A stretch of DNA of 64,000 bases from Erythroxylum novogranatense (taxonomy: Eukaryota; Streptophyta; Magnoliopsida; Malpighiales; Erythroxylaceae), in the NCBI GenBank assembly GCA_029891385.1, contig CM057230.1, positions 39,961,858-40,025,857 on the forward strand. Reading direction: 5' to 3'. Numbering within the stretch: position 1 is the first letter of the stretch; every line of letters starts with the position of its first letter. Made by a program: the position numbers and the translations under genes. Positions 1 to 10,138 of the stretch are shown piece by piece. The notes under the pieces were generated by a model that made no database searches, had not been told where the DNA came from, and saw only the letters and a list, made by a program, of their open reading frames with translations.

Positions 1-692
1 CGTGATTTCGTCGAAAACCCTTTTCTTCTTCTCTTCCTCTTCTTCTTCCACGGTTCCTCCTCTTTTTCCCATTTTCAAACCCTAATTCCCTTTTTATACC
101 CCTACTAATTATGAAAAGTCCATTTTGCCCCCTTCCTTTAACCTTAAGCCTTAAAATCTTAAGTATCATGCCCAAATTGCCCTTATACAAATTCTTATAA
201 CTTTACTATTTCAATTCAGAAATTCAGACTCTTAAGGACTAAATTGAGGTTCAATTCTTTAAGAATCAATCACTTTCATGCCTATCAATGTCCAATTCAA
301 TCAATTCATTCACTTTGACTTTCATAAATCTCTCCAAATTTCAATGACTCATGCTAAAACAAAATTCCTAAATCATGTCTTTAATTGGAGTGTCAATTAG
401 ACAGTCATTTTCAATACCGGAAATCTCATCGGTACCCACTTTACAATTTTATGCAGAATACACATTAATCACTTCAATTCAATTTTCCAAACACACAAAT
501 TCACATTTTTCACAAAGACACAAAAGCCAGGAATTGTCACGAGTGCATGTACAATCTTGTGCATTTGCAAAAAATCACTTTTCATATCTGTATAGGGGCC
601 ATTATGTGCAAATATGCAGAAATACATGTACAATATCACAACCCAATCCAAGTTTACTATTATATCCTTCCCATCGGTGACGGGATGTTACA
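1..692 (-). mobile_element. LTR fragment, gypsy-type, truncated by window edge
   Basis: On the minus strand this begins at 692 with TGTAACATCCCGTCACCGAT, the same start as the LTRs at 32442, 51733 and (with one change) 57968. Its interior matches the promoter part of element C's LTR: minus-strand GGGGGCAAAATGGAC followed by GGTATAAAAAGG around 89-133. It is therefore the first ~690 bp of an LTR lying on the minus strand, with the rest off the left edge. Small ORFs at 375-729 are chance frames in LTR sequence. Element type and limits are inferred; the right boundary (TG start) is seen directly. Confidence 0.75.
89..133 (-). promoter_or_regulatory. LTR core promoter (upstream box plus TATA box)
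   Basis: The minus strand reads GGGGGCAAAATGGAC (119-133), then a 17-bp gap, then GGTATAAAAAGG (about 89-101). The same pair occurs in the LTRs of elements A (near 2140-2181) and C (near 14473-14512 and 19320-19360). Conservation between families supports a real promoter; the start site is not determined. Confidence 0.55.
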
Positions 693-1961
693 CGTGACAT
701 ATATTTATAATATTTTAATGTTGATGTAGGTCCCACATAGCCATATGATAGTGTAACTTAAGTAATTAACTTATTAACTTAACTAATTGACCTATTAACT
801 TTAATTTAGTTCCCAAATTATTAGAAGCATATAAAAACTCTAATTCCTAAAATTCCTAAGTTAGTTTTGAAATCCATAATAGCATTTATCTTCATAGGTT
901 TATCTGTGTAAGTTGAATCTATTTACTAATTATCCCCAGTATAGAAGACGTATGTCCATTAGCAAGTGTTTATAATCTTATGTCATCTCCCTCATTCATA
1001 GCCTTTCATCACTGTTGCACATCACCATCGTCACAATATATGGTTCGCAATTTATTTTACTTTTTTTTCCTAGGTTTTGTTTGTTTAGCCATTTTTTTCA
1101 AAAGCGATGCTATGAAATGGAGGAATATTGTGGAAGTTGGTGTTTAATTGCTTAGTTAATGAGAGGGAAGGCATGAGTTGTGTGATGAGAGGTGTTTCTT
1201 TGGTGGCTACCTTGTAAAAGATATAAATAAGGATAACAATGTATGCAATCTAGATATTGTTGTCATTTTAGGTTTATCTTCAATCAAACCTTAAGTAGTA
1301 AGGGAATTTGGGTGTTTTTTCGAAGAACTTTTTAATTTTTAATGTTTTTCCTATTTAATATTATGTGTTTGATGACTATTTAATCGACGACAAAAATGAG
1401 GATAATTTAATATTCTATGATTGGTGACTGTGTAGTAGAGGACACAAATGAGGATAATTTACATTCTTCCTTATAATTGACATTCATACCTTAAGTAGTA
1501 GGGAAGTTTAAGGATTTATACTTATGTTTATCTCCAATGATGTTATTCTATTGGAGAAAAAGAAGTATTAGTTGATTGATACTTCTTAAGCTTTTTGTGT
1601 TTGCAGTACATTGGAATTGATTTATTTATATTTGGCTTATTTGAAAGATTATCTCATTTTGGACCTAGTTGAAAATTTGTCTTATCTTGGAACTAGTTGA
1701 CCTAATTGCATAACTATAATTTCATCACCTAGAAAAAATTATCTTATATTTGGCAATGATGCTTTCTTTGTAGGTGAACTTACATTGTGATTTCTTTAAT
1801 ATACAGATGGAATCATTAACATCGACTAAAAAAATAGTAAGTTCAAATGTAGGAAATATGGTTGCTATTATAGGATAAAAAGCCCCATTAAGGACTTCTT
1901 AGAGACATTATAATTCCGATAGGAGATTTATTGGCCCCTGAATTTTTCTTATAAATAAGCA
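693..1961. other. AT-rich DNA, nothing recognised
   Basis: About 1.27 kb between the left LTR and element A. It is AT-rich, has no ORF of useful length, no terminal repeats and no match to the element families in this window. It may be the pre-insertion sequence around element A or part of an older unrecognised element. Confidence 0.5.
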
Positions 1962-2169
1962 TGATTAAGTTAATTTTTGGATCTCACTAGATTAATATAT
2001 ATTGGAATTAATGAGCTTACTAATATGGGTAAGATAATATGACATAGGTTAAGGGAATTGAAGTACTAAACTAGTAAGAGTGTGTAAGGGAAAATTTGGT
2101 AAGTCTCATAAGTTTAGAAACCATAAGGTTTTTAAATGAAGGCCAAAATGGACACTGTGCAATCATTAA

Positions 2170-2181
2170 GGGTATAAAAGG
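2170..2181 (+). promoter_or_regulatory. TATA box in 5' LTR of A
   Basis: GGGTATAAAAGG, preceded about 40 bp upstream by CAAAATGGACA. The same arrangement occurs at 12651-12660 in the 3' LTR and in element C and the left LTR fragment. Confidence 0.6.
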
Positions 2182-2614
2182 AGAAGGTAAAGGTTGGGCT
2201 TGAGTTGGAAGAAGCCAAAAAAGTGATTAAAGAGATAGAGAAGAGAGATTTCGGTGGTTGAAAGGAAAGAAGAGAGTTAAGCTACGGTTTCATCTTTTCT
2301 AAGTCTCATAGAGAGATTTTGAGGTTGTTCAAGAAGGAAAAAAGGTAGAGGATGATAAGAGCTTTCTTTTGAACCAAACATCCCTTCATTTGGTAAAGAT
2401 TTAAGGTAAGAACATTTTTAATGTCTTGGATTTTTGGAAGGGTTTTGGTTCATGAAGCTTAGGAAAAGCATGGGTTTAGGTACACTAGGAACAATTTTAG
2501 TAAATGTTCAGTATGGGTCTTCAATTTTGGACTCGTGATTTTTTCCTATGAAAGGGAATTAGGAAAGACAAGAGGAGAGGCATATTTGAGTAAGTTATTA
2601 CCCAAAGAATTCAA

Positions 2615-3217
2615 GGTGGGTTGTTTTTTTTTTTATAATTAAGTAATGAGCCATAAATGTCTCTTTCAAGAAATGGAAATAAATGATTTTTAACTACTTC
2701 AAAAATGTGCATTTATTACTCTTTGAATGTTTTCAGAATGTTTTACATATCTTGCATACGAATTCTGTTAATACTTGAAAATGATTTTTGAAAGAATATC
2801 AAGCTTAAGAAATCAAGTTTTCGAAATGTGTCTTTTGGGCAATATGTTTTACAAGTCTTGAAATACATGTTATATGGGTTTATGGTGGTCCCCTAACTTA
2901 AGTCAAGTGCACTTTGAGAAAAAGGCTTCTCCTGCCTATCCGTTAGTGGCATGGAGCTCCTTTATGGACTCCTATAAGTTCGTGGCTATGCAAGACCATT
3001 ATGCAAAAATGTGTAGTACATTTTGTTTTGGATCTACCCAAACCATTTTGATATGCTTATGTGCTCATGATAAATTGTCAAAAGTGATGCATACATAATT
3101 TGCAATAACATGAATTCTGCATTGGAAATGACTTCCTAAATAGTTTTGCTTGTTATCAATTATAAAATTGTTACCCACGAGCTTTAAGCTCACCCCCCAT
3201 TCTCCTCCCATATCTAG
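2615..3217 (+). other. Candidate leader intron in 5' LTR of A with conserved hairpins
   Basis: Donor-like AAG|GTGGGT at 2615; acceptor-like pyrimidine-rich run ending ATATCTAG at 3217. Between them lie hairpin I (GGAG at 2953-2956 with CTCC at 2969-2972), hairpin II (CTATGCA at 2986-2992 with TGTGTAG at 3010-3016) and hairpin III (GAGCTTTAAGCTC, 3179-3191). The same order occurs in the C and F LTRs. Splicing is inferred only from these signals. Confidence 0.45.
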
Positions 3218-3699
3218 GTGATGTAAGATATCAAGTAGTCAAGGGTCAAGGTATCACTCCAATTTTTGTTTACCTTGTATTTGAAGCAAAATTTGTAAAG
3301 CAAGGCTTTAGTTGCATTTTGAGCAAATCTTGGTTCATGTATCTTCTGTATTTTGGAACTTTAAAATATTAATGTATTTACAACTTGAAATGCCCACTAA
3401 AACTTTGTAAAACTCTTATCTTTTGATGTAAATGGAATATAATTGCATTGTGATCAAGACTCTCTCTTAAGTTTGTTCATTGCATTTTTAAGTTTTCATA
3501 AGGTAAAAGTCCGTGTTCGGACTTCAAAGGAAGGTATGGATTAATCTAGGTTGCTTTAGGCAAAAGTTTCGTATAGAAAATTGTAGGTTTTTCCTTTAGC
3601 TTTCCAACGATATCTATAATCTAGAATTTTTGGATATCTGGGTTGAAAGTTATGGTCTTTAGAAAAGGAGATGCTTAGGAGTATAGAGATATATGGTTT

Positions 3700-4330
3700 A
3701 TAAAGAGGCATCGTCTGTAAAGATGTATCGTCTGTAAAGAAGTACCGTTTGTGATGATGTCATATTGTCTGTGATGACGTCATATCGTCTATAGGGTTGT
3801 ATCATTTGTAAAGACGTATTGTCTTAAGAATTGCATCGTCTTAAGTTGACTTTGCTTCATCTTAAGTTGACTCCGCTTCGTCTTAAGAGTTGCATCGTCT
3901 TAAGTTGACTCCGCTTTATCTTAAGAGTTGCATCGTTTTAAATTATCTTTGATTCGTATTAAGTTGACTTCGCTTTGTCTTAAGAGTTGCATCGTTTTAA
4001 GTTAACCTTGCTTCGTCTTAAGTTGACTCCTTTTCTTTTTAAGAGTTGCATCATCTTAAGTTAAATTTGCTTTGTTTTAAGTTGACTCCACTTCATCTTA
4101 AGAATTACATCCTCTTTAGTTGAATTTTCTTCGTCTTAAGTTGACTCCGCTTCGTCTTAAGAGTTGCATCGTCTTAAGTTGATTTTTCTTTGTCTTAAGT
4201 TGACTCTGCTTCATCTTAAGAGTTGCATTATTTTAAGTTGGTTTTGTTTCATCTTAAATTGATTATGCTTCGTCTGTCTTTTTGCTTCGTCTGCCTCTCT
4301 GCTTCGTCTGTCTTTCCGCTTCGTCTATCA
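3700..4330 (+). repeat. CTTAAG tandem-repeat array in 5' LTR of A
   Basis: About ten degenerate copies of a ~59-bp unit built from sub-blocks GTCTTAAG+TTGACTTTGCTTC, GTCTTAAG+TTGACTCCGCTTC and GTCTTAAGAG+TTGCATC. It is preceded by repeats of the type CGTCTGTAAAGACG and a TGACGTCA palindrome (3775-3782), and followed by a simpler GCTTCGTCTGYC repeat. The 3' LTR has the matching array at 23330-24000. Confidence 0.85.
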
Positions 4331-4886
4331 TTTTGACTTCATTTGCCTTTTGCCTATGTGACCTAAACAACTCCTTTTGTATACTATTCATTTGATGCTA
4401 TTGTCTATTCTATTTTTGACCCTTTAGACGATAGAATCTGCCTCCGAGGTCTTCATAGAAGTTGTAGATCTCGAAGTCTTCTTTCAAAACATTTTAAGAT
4501 GGTATTAATCTGATATCCTAAATTATAGTTATGTTAATTGCCCCAAGATAGGTGCAATATGATTTCGGTCAAAACCCTGCTTGATTCTTTCAGCCATAAC
4601 TTTATTATGGGATCTCCACATGAGATGCCTTTTGTCTTTAAATAAACAATAGACATAGAGCCCCAAATGTTCTGAACAAGTCAAATTTGAAACTCCGGTT
4701 TGAGATTTCCCAAAACTCTGTCCTGAAATAGGAGAAGGGAGTTGTTTTAATGTTTGTCCTGGTGTGGGCTAGCCACTCACGTGGGATGGTAACTAAAGAG
4801 GGTTCCTTGAAATAACCCTATAGGATAATATGCTCACGCTTTATGACTTTTATTGTTGGGCTTCAAAATCATGGTCCAACATTTTA

Positions 4887-4897
4887 TGGTATCAGAG
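4887..4897 (+). other. Primer binding site of A (tRNA-iMet)
   Basis: TGGTATCAGAG lies 5 bp after the LTR end at 4881 and is complementary to the 3' end of plant initiator tRNA-Met. Confidence 0.85.
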
Positions 4898-5129
4898 AGA
4901 CTAGGTTTAAGTCCAGGTGTAAGACTAGGTTTAGGAGTATCCTAGACATGAAGTGGGTAATCTAAGATATGAAATGAACATACATTATTTTAAAGTGAAT
5001 AACTTGTATTGTTTTGAATTGTTTTACAAGATTTGAAATTGTTTTATGTGATTTGAATTGTTTTACATGATTTGAAGTTATTTTACATGAAACATGAACT
5101 AAAGGTTTTTAATGTTTTAAATTGAAGGA
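4898..5129 (+). other. 5' untranslated leader of A
   Basis: Region between the primer site and gag. It contains three imperfect copies of a short unit of the type GTTTTACATGATTTGAA (about 5010-5095). No ORF. Confidence 0.5.
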
Positions 5130-6378
5130 GTGAAAAGGCTGCCTCGAAGGAAAACTCGAGGAGCTATGATTCGATCTCGCTCTTGCCAAGGGAGCACGGA
5201 TGAATCCTATGTCCCACAAGATACGGAGACACATTCTGCTCTAAATCCTGAGGCACCTAGTATGCAACAGGAAATGCCTCCATCGCCTCCACCGATGCCT
5301 CAAATAAATCCTATGGATCAGTAGTTCTTCCATGCTTTTGCTCAGGCTTTTGCTCATACCATGAGCCAAGGGTCACAAGATCCGATGCCAGCTTCAATAG
5401 ATAGAAGTGGACAATATGACAAGCTCCACAAGTATGGAGCGGTAGATTTCAATGGTACTATAAATCTAGAAGAGGCTGAAGCTTGGTTGAAGAGGATCGA
5501 GAGAGTACTGCTTTAGATGAAATGCTCTGATAACGAGAAATTAGATTATACGGTGAGCTTACTGCAGGGGGACGCTCTTCATTGGTGGAAATTAGTACCC
5601 CACATTCAGGTCATACCTCTGGTGTTGACATAGAGAGACTTTGTGGAAGTATTTAGGAAGAAGTACCTCTCCAGAGTTTATGAACAAGAGAAGGTCAGGG
5701 AGTTTCTGAATTTCACACAGAGGGATATGAGTGTGAGTGAGTATGAAATAAAGTTCATCCAGCTTTTCTGATATGCGACCAACATTGTGGCGAATGAGGA
5801 GGAAAAGTGTCGCAAGCGTGAAGGAGGTCTCCATTTAGGGACCAAGGAGAAAGTCTTGATCAACATTTCTGTTACTACCAGCAGCTGGTAGATACTACAC
5901 TCCATGCCAAAAACTGAAGAATATAAAGAATGAAGTTAGCAGAAAGAGGAAGAATCGGGAGCAGCTTTCTAAGAAAAAGGTGAGTGCTCCAATGCCTGGG
6001 AGAGGTATAAAGAGTTTCTACACATAGAGTGAGGTGGGGAGTAGTGCCTCGACTAGGAACAAGCAATCAAGGGCACCTTCAGTGCAAATCTCAACTGCAG
6101 GGGGTAATAATAGGGTGGAGATGAGCAGGAACATGAACCCCCAATATGAGCATTATGGAAAGCTTCACTGGGGGGAGTGCTTCAAGTTATTTGGAGCATC
6201 CTTTCGATGCAGAGAGAAGGGACACCTGATCAAGGACTATCTCCAAGTAACAAGGCGAGAGGGGTCACAATTGCAAGCCCCAAGGAGAGCAAAAATAGTG
6301 GGAACTAGACCAGTCACAGAGGTAGGTAGTTCTGGAGCTACAAAGAAGGTTATTCCTCTAGGAAGGCCTAGGGGATAG
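5130..6378 (+). pseudogene. gag: gag of element A (broken)
   Basis: Nucleocapsid/capsid polyprotein of a gypsy element, dead. The frame opens at GTG (5130), suggesting loss of the ATG, with a basic start (KRLPRRKTRG). The retrotransposon-gag domain is seen from about 5455 (EEAEAWLKRIERVL) through SLLQGDALHWW, VREFLNF and SVSEYEIKF to 5760. It is interrupted by in-frame stops at about 5322, 5515, 5629 and 5769 and by later frame changes. A zinc-knuckle relic lies in 6034-6378: FRCREKGHLIKDY has lost two of the usual cysteines (first to Ser, last to Tyr). It cannot make capsid; an active copy would be needed to mobilise this element. Confidence 0.85.
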
Positions 6379-6390
6379 GCTCAAGCAAGG

Positions 6391-6813
6391 GTGTTCACCA
6401 TGATTAGAGAGGAAGTTGTAGCCGCACCTGAAGTTGTTACTGGTATGGCTCAGTTATTTAGTTTTGAAGTATTTGTTTTGATTGATTCTGGCTCCACGCA
6501 CTCATTTGTTTCTTCAAGCATGTCATTACAAGGTGTGAATTCATTGCCTTTGGATAGTCCCTTGATTGTTAGTACTCCTCTAGGAAGGAATGTAATAATA
6601 AGTCAAGCATATAGGGAATGTGAGCTCCTCATCGATGGTGCTAGACTGGTAGTGGATATACTACCTCTAGACCTAAAAGGTTTAGATGTTATACTTGGAA
6701 TGGATGTCATGGAGAAGTATCATACGAAGTTAGATTGTAGCCTCATGGAGGTGGAATTTGACCTGGGCAATGGTGAGAATTATTTAAAGAATTATTTCAA
6801 CCTTGTTAGCTGA
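6391..6813 (+). pseudogene. pol: Aspartic protease domain of element A
   Basis: A 140-residue open stretch with the retropepsin active-site motif VLIDSGSTHSFV near residues 28-40 and the family's conserved GLDVILGMDVM near residue 100. The catalytic Asp and the flap-side ILGMD motif are present, so the protease segment is not obviously damaged. It is separated from gag by a stop at 6376 and from RT by a stop at 6811, so it is no longer part of a polyprotein. No ATG opens the frame; it would need fusion with gag. Confidence 0.85.
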
Positions 6814-7619
6814 CAGGATGATGGGAAAGGGATGTGAATTCTTTTTGGCATATGTTGTGAACACTGATGTGAATGAAGGGAAGTTAGAGGGTTTTCCTGT
6901 TGTGAGGGAATTTTTAGACGTGTTTCCAGAGGACTTACCTAGTCTTCCATCGGTGAGGGAAATTGAGTTTGCCATCGACTTGATTCCTAGAACTATACCC
7001 ATTTCTATACCACCCTATAGAATGGCTCCAGTTGAGTTAAAGGAGCTTAAGGAATAGTTGGGGGAACTACTAAGGAAGGGTACATAAGACCGAGTTCGTC
7101 AACTTGGCAAACACTGGTTTTGTTTGTTAAGAAGAAGGATGGAACATGGAATAGATGATCTGTTTGAAAAGCTACAAGGAGCAATGATCTTTTCAAAGAT
7201 TGATCTTAAGTTAGGCTATCATCAATTTGGAATCAAAGAGTTCGATGTAAGCAAGATAGCCTTCAGAACATGATATGGGCATTACGACCAATGCTCCAGC
7301 TGCTTTTATGGATCTTATGAATATGGTCTTCAAGGAATATTTAGATCAGATTGTCATAGTGTTTATCGATGACATTCAGGTGTATTCCAAGAGTGAAGGG
7401 GAATATGAGGAGCATCTCAGGATTGTGTTGCAGACATTGAGGAAGAGGGAACTTTACGCCAAATTCAGCAAATGTGAGTTTTGGCTTCATGAAGTGATAT
7501 TCCTTGGGCATGTAATTTCAAAAAGTGGGGTGCATATTGATCCTAGGAAAATTGAAGTAGTGGTAAGTTGGCATGCACCCAAGACAGTGACAAAGGTAAG
7601 GAGTTTTCTGGGTTGTTGA
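6803..7619 (+). pseudogene. pol: Reverse transcriptase of element A (deleted and frameshifted)
   Basis: RT copies element RNA into DNA. Recognisable pieces: EFLDVFPEDLPSLP and the PPYRMAPVELKEL entry (6803-7057), VKKKDGTW (about 7126), [13 protein letters not shown] (about 7165), and 7275-7619 with [12 protein letters not shown], the catalytic [14 protein letters not shown] and FLGHVIS. Three short internal deletions remove family blocks: after KKKDGTW (~7145), between GHY and TNAPAAF (~7280) and after FLG (~7617). Stops occur at 7056 and near 7270 and 7617. The FIDD catalytic pair survives, but the missing blocks include a catalytic Asp region, so it is inactive. Confidence 0.9.
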
Positions 7620-8130
7620 GGGATTTTCTATGATAACGGCTCCGATGACTAAGTTATTAAGGAAGAAGTAGAAATTTATCTAGAGTGAGGAAAGTTAGAA
7701 GAGCTTTGAGGAGTTTAAGCACAGATTGACCAGTGCACTAGTCTTGACCCTACCTGTGGGAGATAAGGGTTATATAGTATACAGTGATACTTCGAGAAAG
7801 GGTGTGGGTTGTTCATTGATGTAAGAAGACAAGGTAATAGCTTACGCCTCACGATAGCTAAGGCCTTATGAATTAAACTACCCAACCCATGATCTGGAGT
7901 TAGCAGCAATAGTTTTTGCCCTAAAGATTTGGAGACATTATCTGTATGGGGTTCAAATGAGGATTTTCACGGATCATAAAAGTATCAAGTATTTGTTAAG
8001 TTAGAAGGACTTGAATTAGAGACAAAGAAGATGGTTAGAGCTAATTAAGGATTATGATTTTTTGATTGAGTATCATCCAAGAAAGACAAATGTAGTGGTG
8101 GATGCTTTTAGTAGGAAATCATCAATAGCC
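7620..8130 (+). pseudogene. pol: RNase H domain of element A (broken)
   Basis: Continues RT in shifted frames: APMTKLLRKK, LPVGDKGYIVYSDTS (first catalytic Asp), [29 protein letters not shown] (catalytic Glu region), [13 protein letters not shown] and RRWLELIKDYDFLIEYHPRK to VVVDAFSRK. At least four in-frame stops, several of them TAG in place of CAG. Confidence 0.85.
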
Positions 8131-8541
8131 CATGTTCAGACAGTTTATCTACCGTTATTGGAAGAGATGGCTAAGCTTAGAATAAGCTTGAAATATGAGG
8201 AGCCAAATTATATTCTTGCTAATTTCAGAGTGAGACCGATACTCAGAGAGAAGGTTACAGAGTTACAAGCACAGGATGTAGAATTGAGTAAGCTACGAGA
8301 AGAAATCTAGAATGTCAAAAAATTTGAAGTGGTAGTGTGGGAGGATGGACTTATGGTTATAGGAAATAGACTTTGTATCACGAATGTCAAGGAAGTAAAG
8401 GAAGAGATACTTGATGAGGAATATAACACACCTTACGCCATGGACCCAAGTAACACCAAGATGTACAAAGACCTGAAAGAGCATTTTTGGTGGAAAGGTA
8501 TGAAAAGGGATGTAGCAGAGTATGCAAGTAAGTATCTAGTG
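8131..8541 (+). pseudogene. pol: Integrase N-terminal (zinc-binding) part of element A, cut by solo LTR
   Basis: Open from 8062 except a stop at 8308, then 8329-8541. It carries the spacer after RNase H and the start of the zinc domain (EEYNTPYAMDPSNTKMYKDL, FWWKGMKRDVAEYASKYLVC). The family's two zinc-binding histidines look replaced (Asn-Thr and Asp here). The sequence stops at 8541, where solo LTR S inserted, and resumes at 11298 with VCQQVKVEHQAP. Confidence 0.85.
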
Positions 8542-9077
8542 TGTAACATCCCGTTACCGATGCGATGAGCATATTGGTACAGGTAGTGTTGTGATTGCAT
8601 ATTTAGTGATCGAGTGTTTTGTGGCCTTTGAGATAGATCATTTTGCACATGCATATACATAGTGACATGCATTCATGATTGTTCCAGCATTTAATTGTGA
8701 TTATGAGTTGAATTGTAAATTTTGAGATAATTGAGTTAGATTTGATTTTAAAGTGAAATTAGGGATAATTCGAGTGGAATAGTGGAATTAGAGTGAGAAT
8801 TGAATTTTAGAGAATTGGAAATTGAAAATTGAGTATGAGATCGAGTGTTTTATATTTTTGAGGAATTATGGGGATTTCTCTGGAATTTTTAGAGTTATAT
8901 GTTCGGACCGAAAAAATGACTTAGAGACTGATGATTGTGATTCCGGTTTCGAAAGTGAGTGGTAAATGGCTTAGAAAATTTAGATTTGTGAGTTTAAGAA
9001 TTATTGTGAAGAGTCATTGAAATTTAGAGATTGAGATTGAATGAATTTGAGGGCTGTGATTTATAGGTTTAAATCAG

Positions 9078-9093
9078 CTATATATATATATAC
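9078..9093 (+). promoter_or_regulatory. TATA box in solo LTR S
   Basis: CTATATATATATATA before CCTTATGCTTG; same position relative to the LTR start as CTATATATATAAAGCC in B (about 33036). A GTAAGT donor-like site follows at 9333. Confidence 0.55.
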
Positions 9094-9474
9094 CTTATGC
9101 TTGAAATTAGAAGACTTTTCACTTAGGGCTAAAATCTTCTTCCTCCTCGCGTTGGTGTCGTTGATCTTTTCCTTGGAGATTTTCGTTGGGTTCTCCTTCA
9201 TTGTGGAAGCTTTGCTTGTGATTGAGTGATGGTGATGTTTCGTGTGGATTGAGAGTGAAAGTCAATGGGAGTTTGAGCTGGAGGATCTCGGACGTTTACG
9301 ATTTTTAGGGCTTCGATCGAATCTGTGATTTGGTAAGTTTATTGTGTTTTAATGTTGTATTTATGGTTATTTATGGCATTTATGGTATTTAATGTGTTAG
9401 CTGGGGTAGTTGAATGTGTTTATGGAGGTTTTAAGAGTATTAATGGCGGAAAATGACGATCGAAGAAGATGAAG

Positions 9475-9640
9475 TGGTCGCACGTCGTGACGTTTGGAAA
9501 TAGGCCACGCCGCGGCGAGTTTCTATAGAGACGTCGCGGCGAGGCACAGAAGAGTTATTCGCCGCAGCGAACGTTCCCACGCCGCGGCGAGCGTCCCTTT
9601 GTGCGCCGCGGCGAGGGGCTGTAGGTCGCGGCGAGGGACA
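9475..9640 (+). repeat. CpG-rich patch of CGCCGCGGCGAG units in S
   Basis: Several copies of CGCCGCGGCGAG or one-base variants are separated by unrelated 10-20-bp spacers in otherwise AT-rich DNA. The core CGCCGCGGCG is a perfect 10-bp palindrome with four CpGs. Equivalent patches occur in B, C and E. Confidence 0.85.
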
Positions 9641-10071
9641 TAAATTTTAGAGAAATTGAATTGGTTTTTAGGGTATATCTTTTAGTGTAGAACTCCAATT
9701 GGGGTAATTCTGGAGTTGTTATGATCTAGAGAAAGAAGTCTTTGAGTGAGGTAAATTATAAGAGTTCGAAATTAAATTAGCAAGTTCTCAATCATAAAAA
9801 AAGAGCTAATTCTAGTTCCTTAAGTGACCTAAGAGTTATGTATTATCAATTGGAGTATAATTAGAGTTTAAATGAGAGATTTGTGAAATTTATGGATGTT
9901 ATTGACCTAGTGAGTAGTGAATTTTGGTTGTGAATCGAGAGAAAGCGGAATGGGACTAAAGCGCTGGGAAATCATGATCATGCATCATATAATTTTAAAT
10001 GTGAGACATGTGCATTAGTGAATCTTATTGATTGAGCATATAGTGATGAGAATGCGTTTGTATTGTTATAG

Positions 10072-10138
10072 AGGCGCCGTTGGATCGTCAGTCCACGGAT
10101 ATTACTGGTACTTCCAGGCAGTAGCTCGGAAGTTACAG
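10072..10138 (+). other. Conserved exon-like block in S
   Basis: 67 bp between GTTATAG (acceptor-like) and GTGAGTAACCTAGTTGG (donor). It contains CTTCC..GGAAG inverted arms around GGCAGTAGCTC. Counterparts are at 34014-34081, 53237-53299, 39050-39114, 46876-46940 and 59467-59533. Confidence 0.5.

Larger units (their letters stand above)
1962..4881 (+). repeat. 5' LTR of element A
   Basis: Starts TGATTAAGTTAATTTTTGG and ends GGTCCAACA. It pairs with 12461-12984 plus 22005-24549. Relative to the 3' copy it lacks a ~160-bp segment (present at about 22386-22547), and each copy carries further small indels. It holds a TATA box (~2172), a GTGGGT donor-like site (2615), hairpins at 2953-3016 and 3179-3191, and a CTTAAG tandem array at 3700-4330. 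Confidence 0.85.

Noticed and set aside
375..729. Short ORFs of 60-101 codons in the left LTR fragment
   Set aside because: They overlap each other on both strands within LTR sequence and show no family features.
3700..4330. CRISPR-like array (regular repeats)
   Set aside because: The spacers are themselves repeats and the unit is degenerate; this is a eukaryotic LTR tandem repeat.
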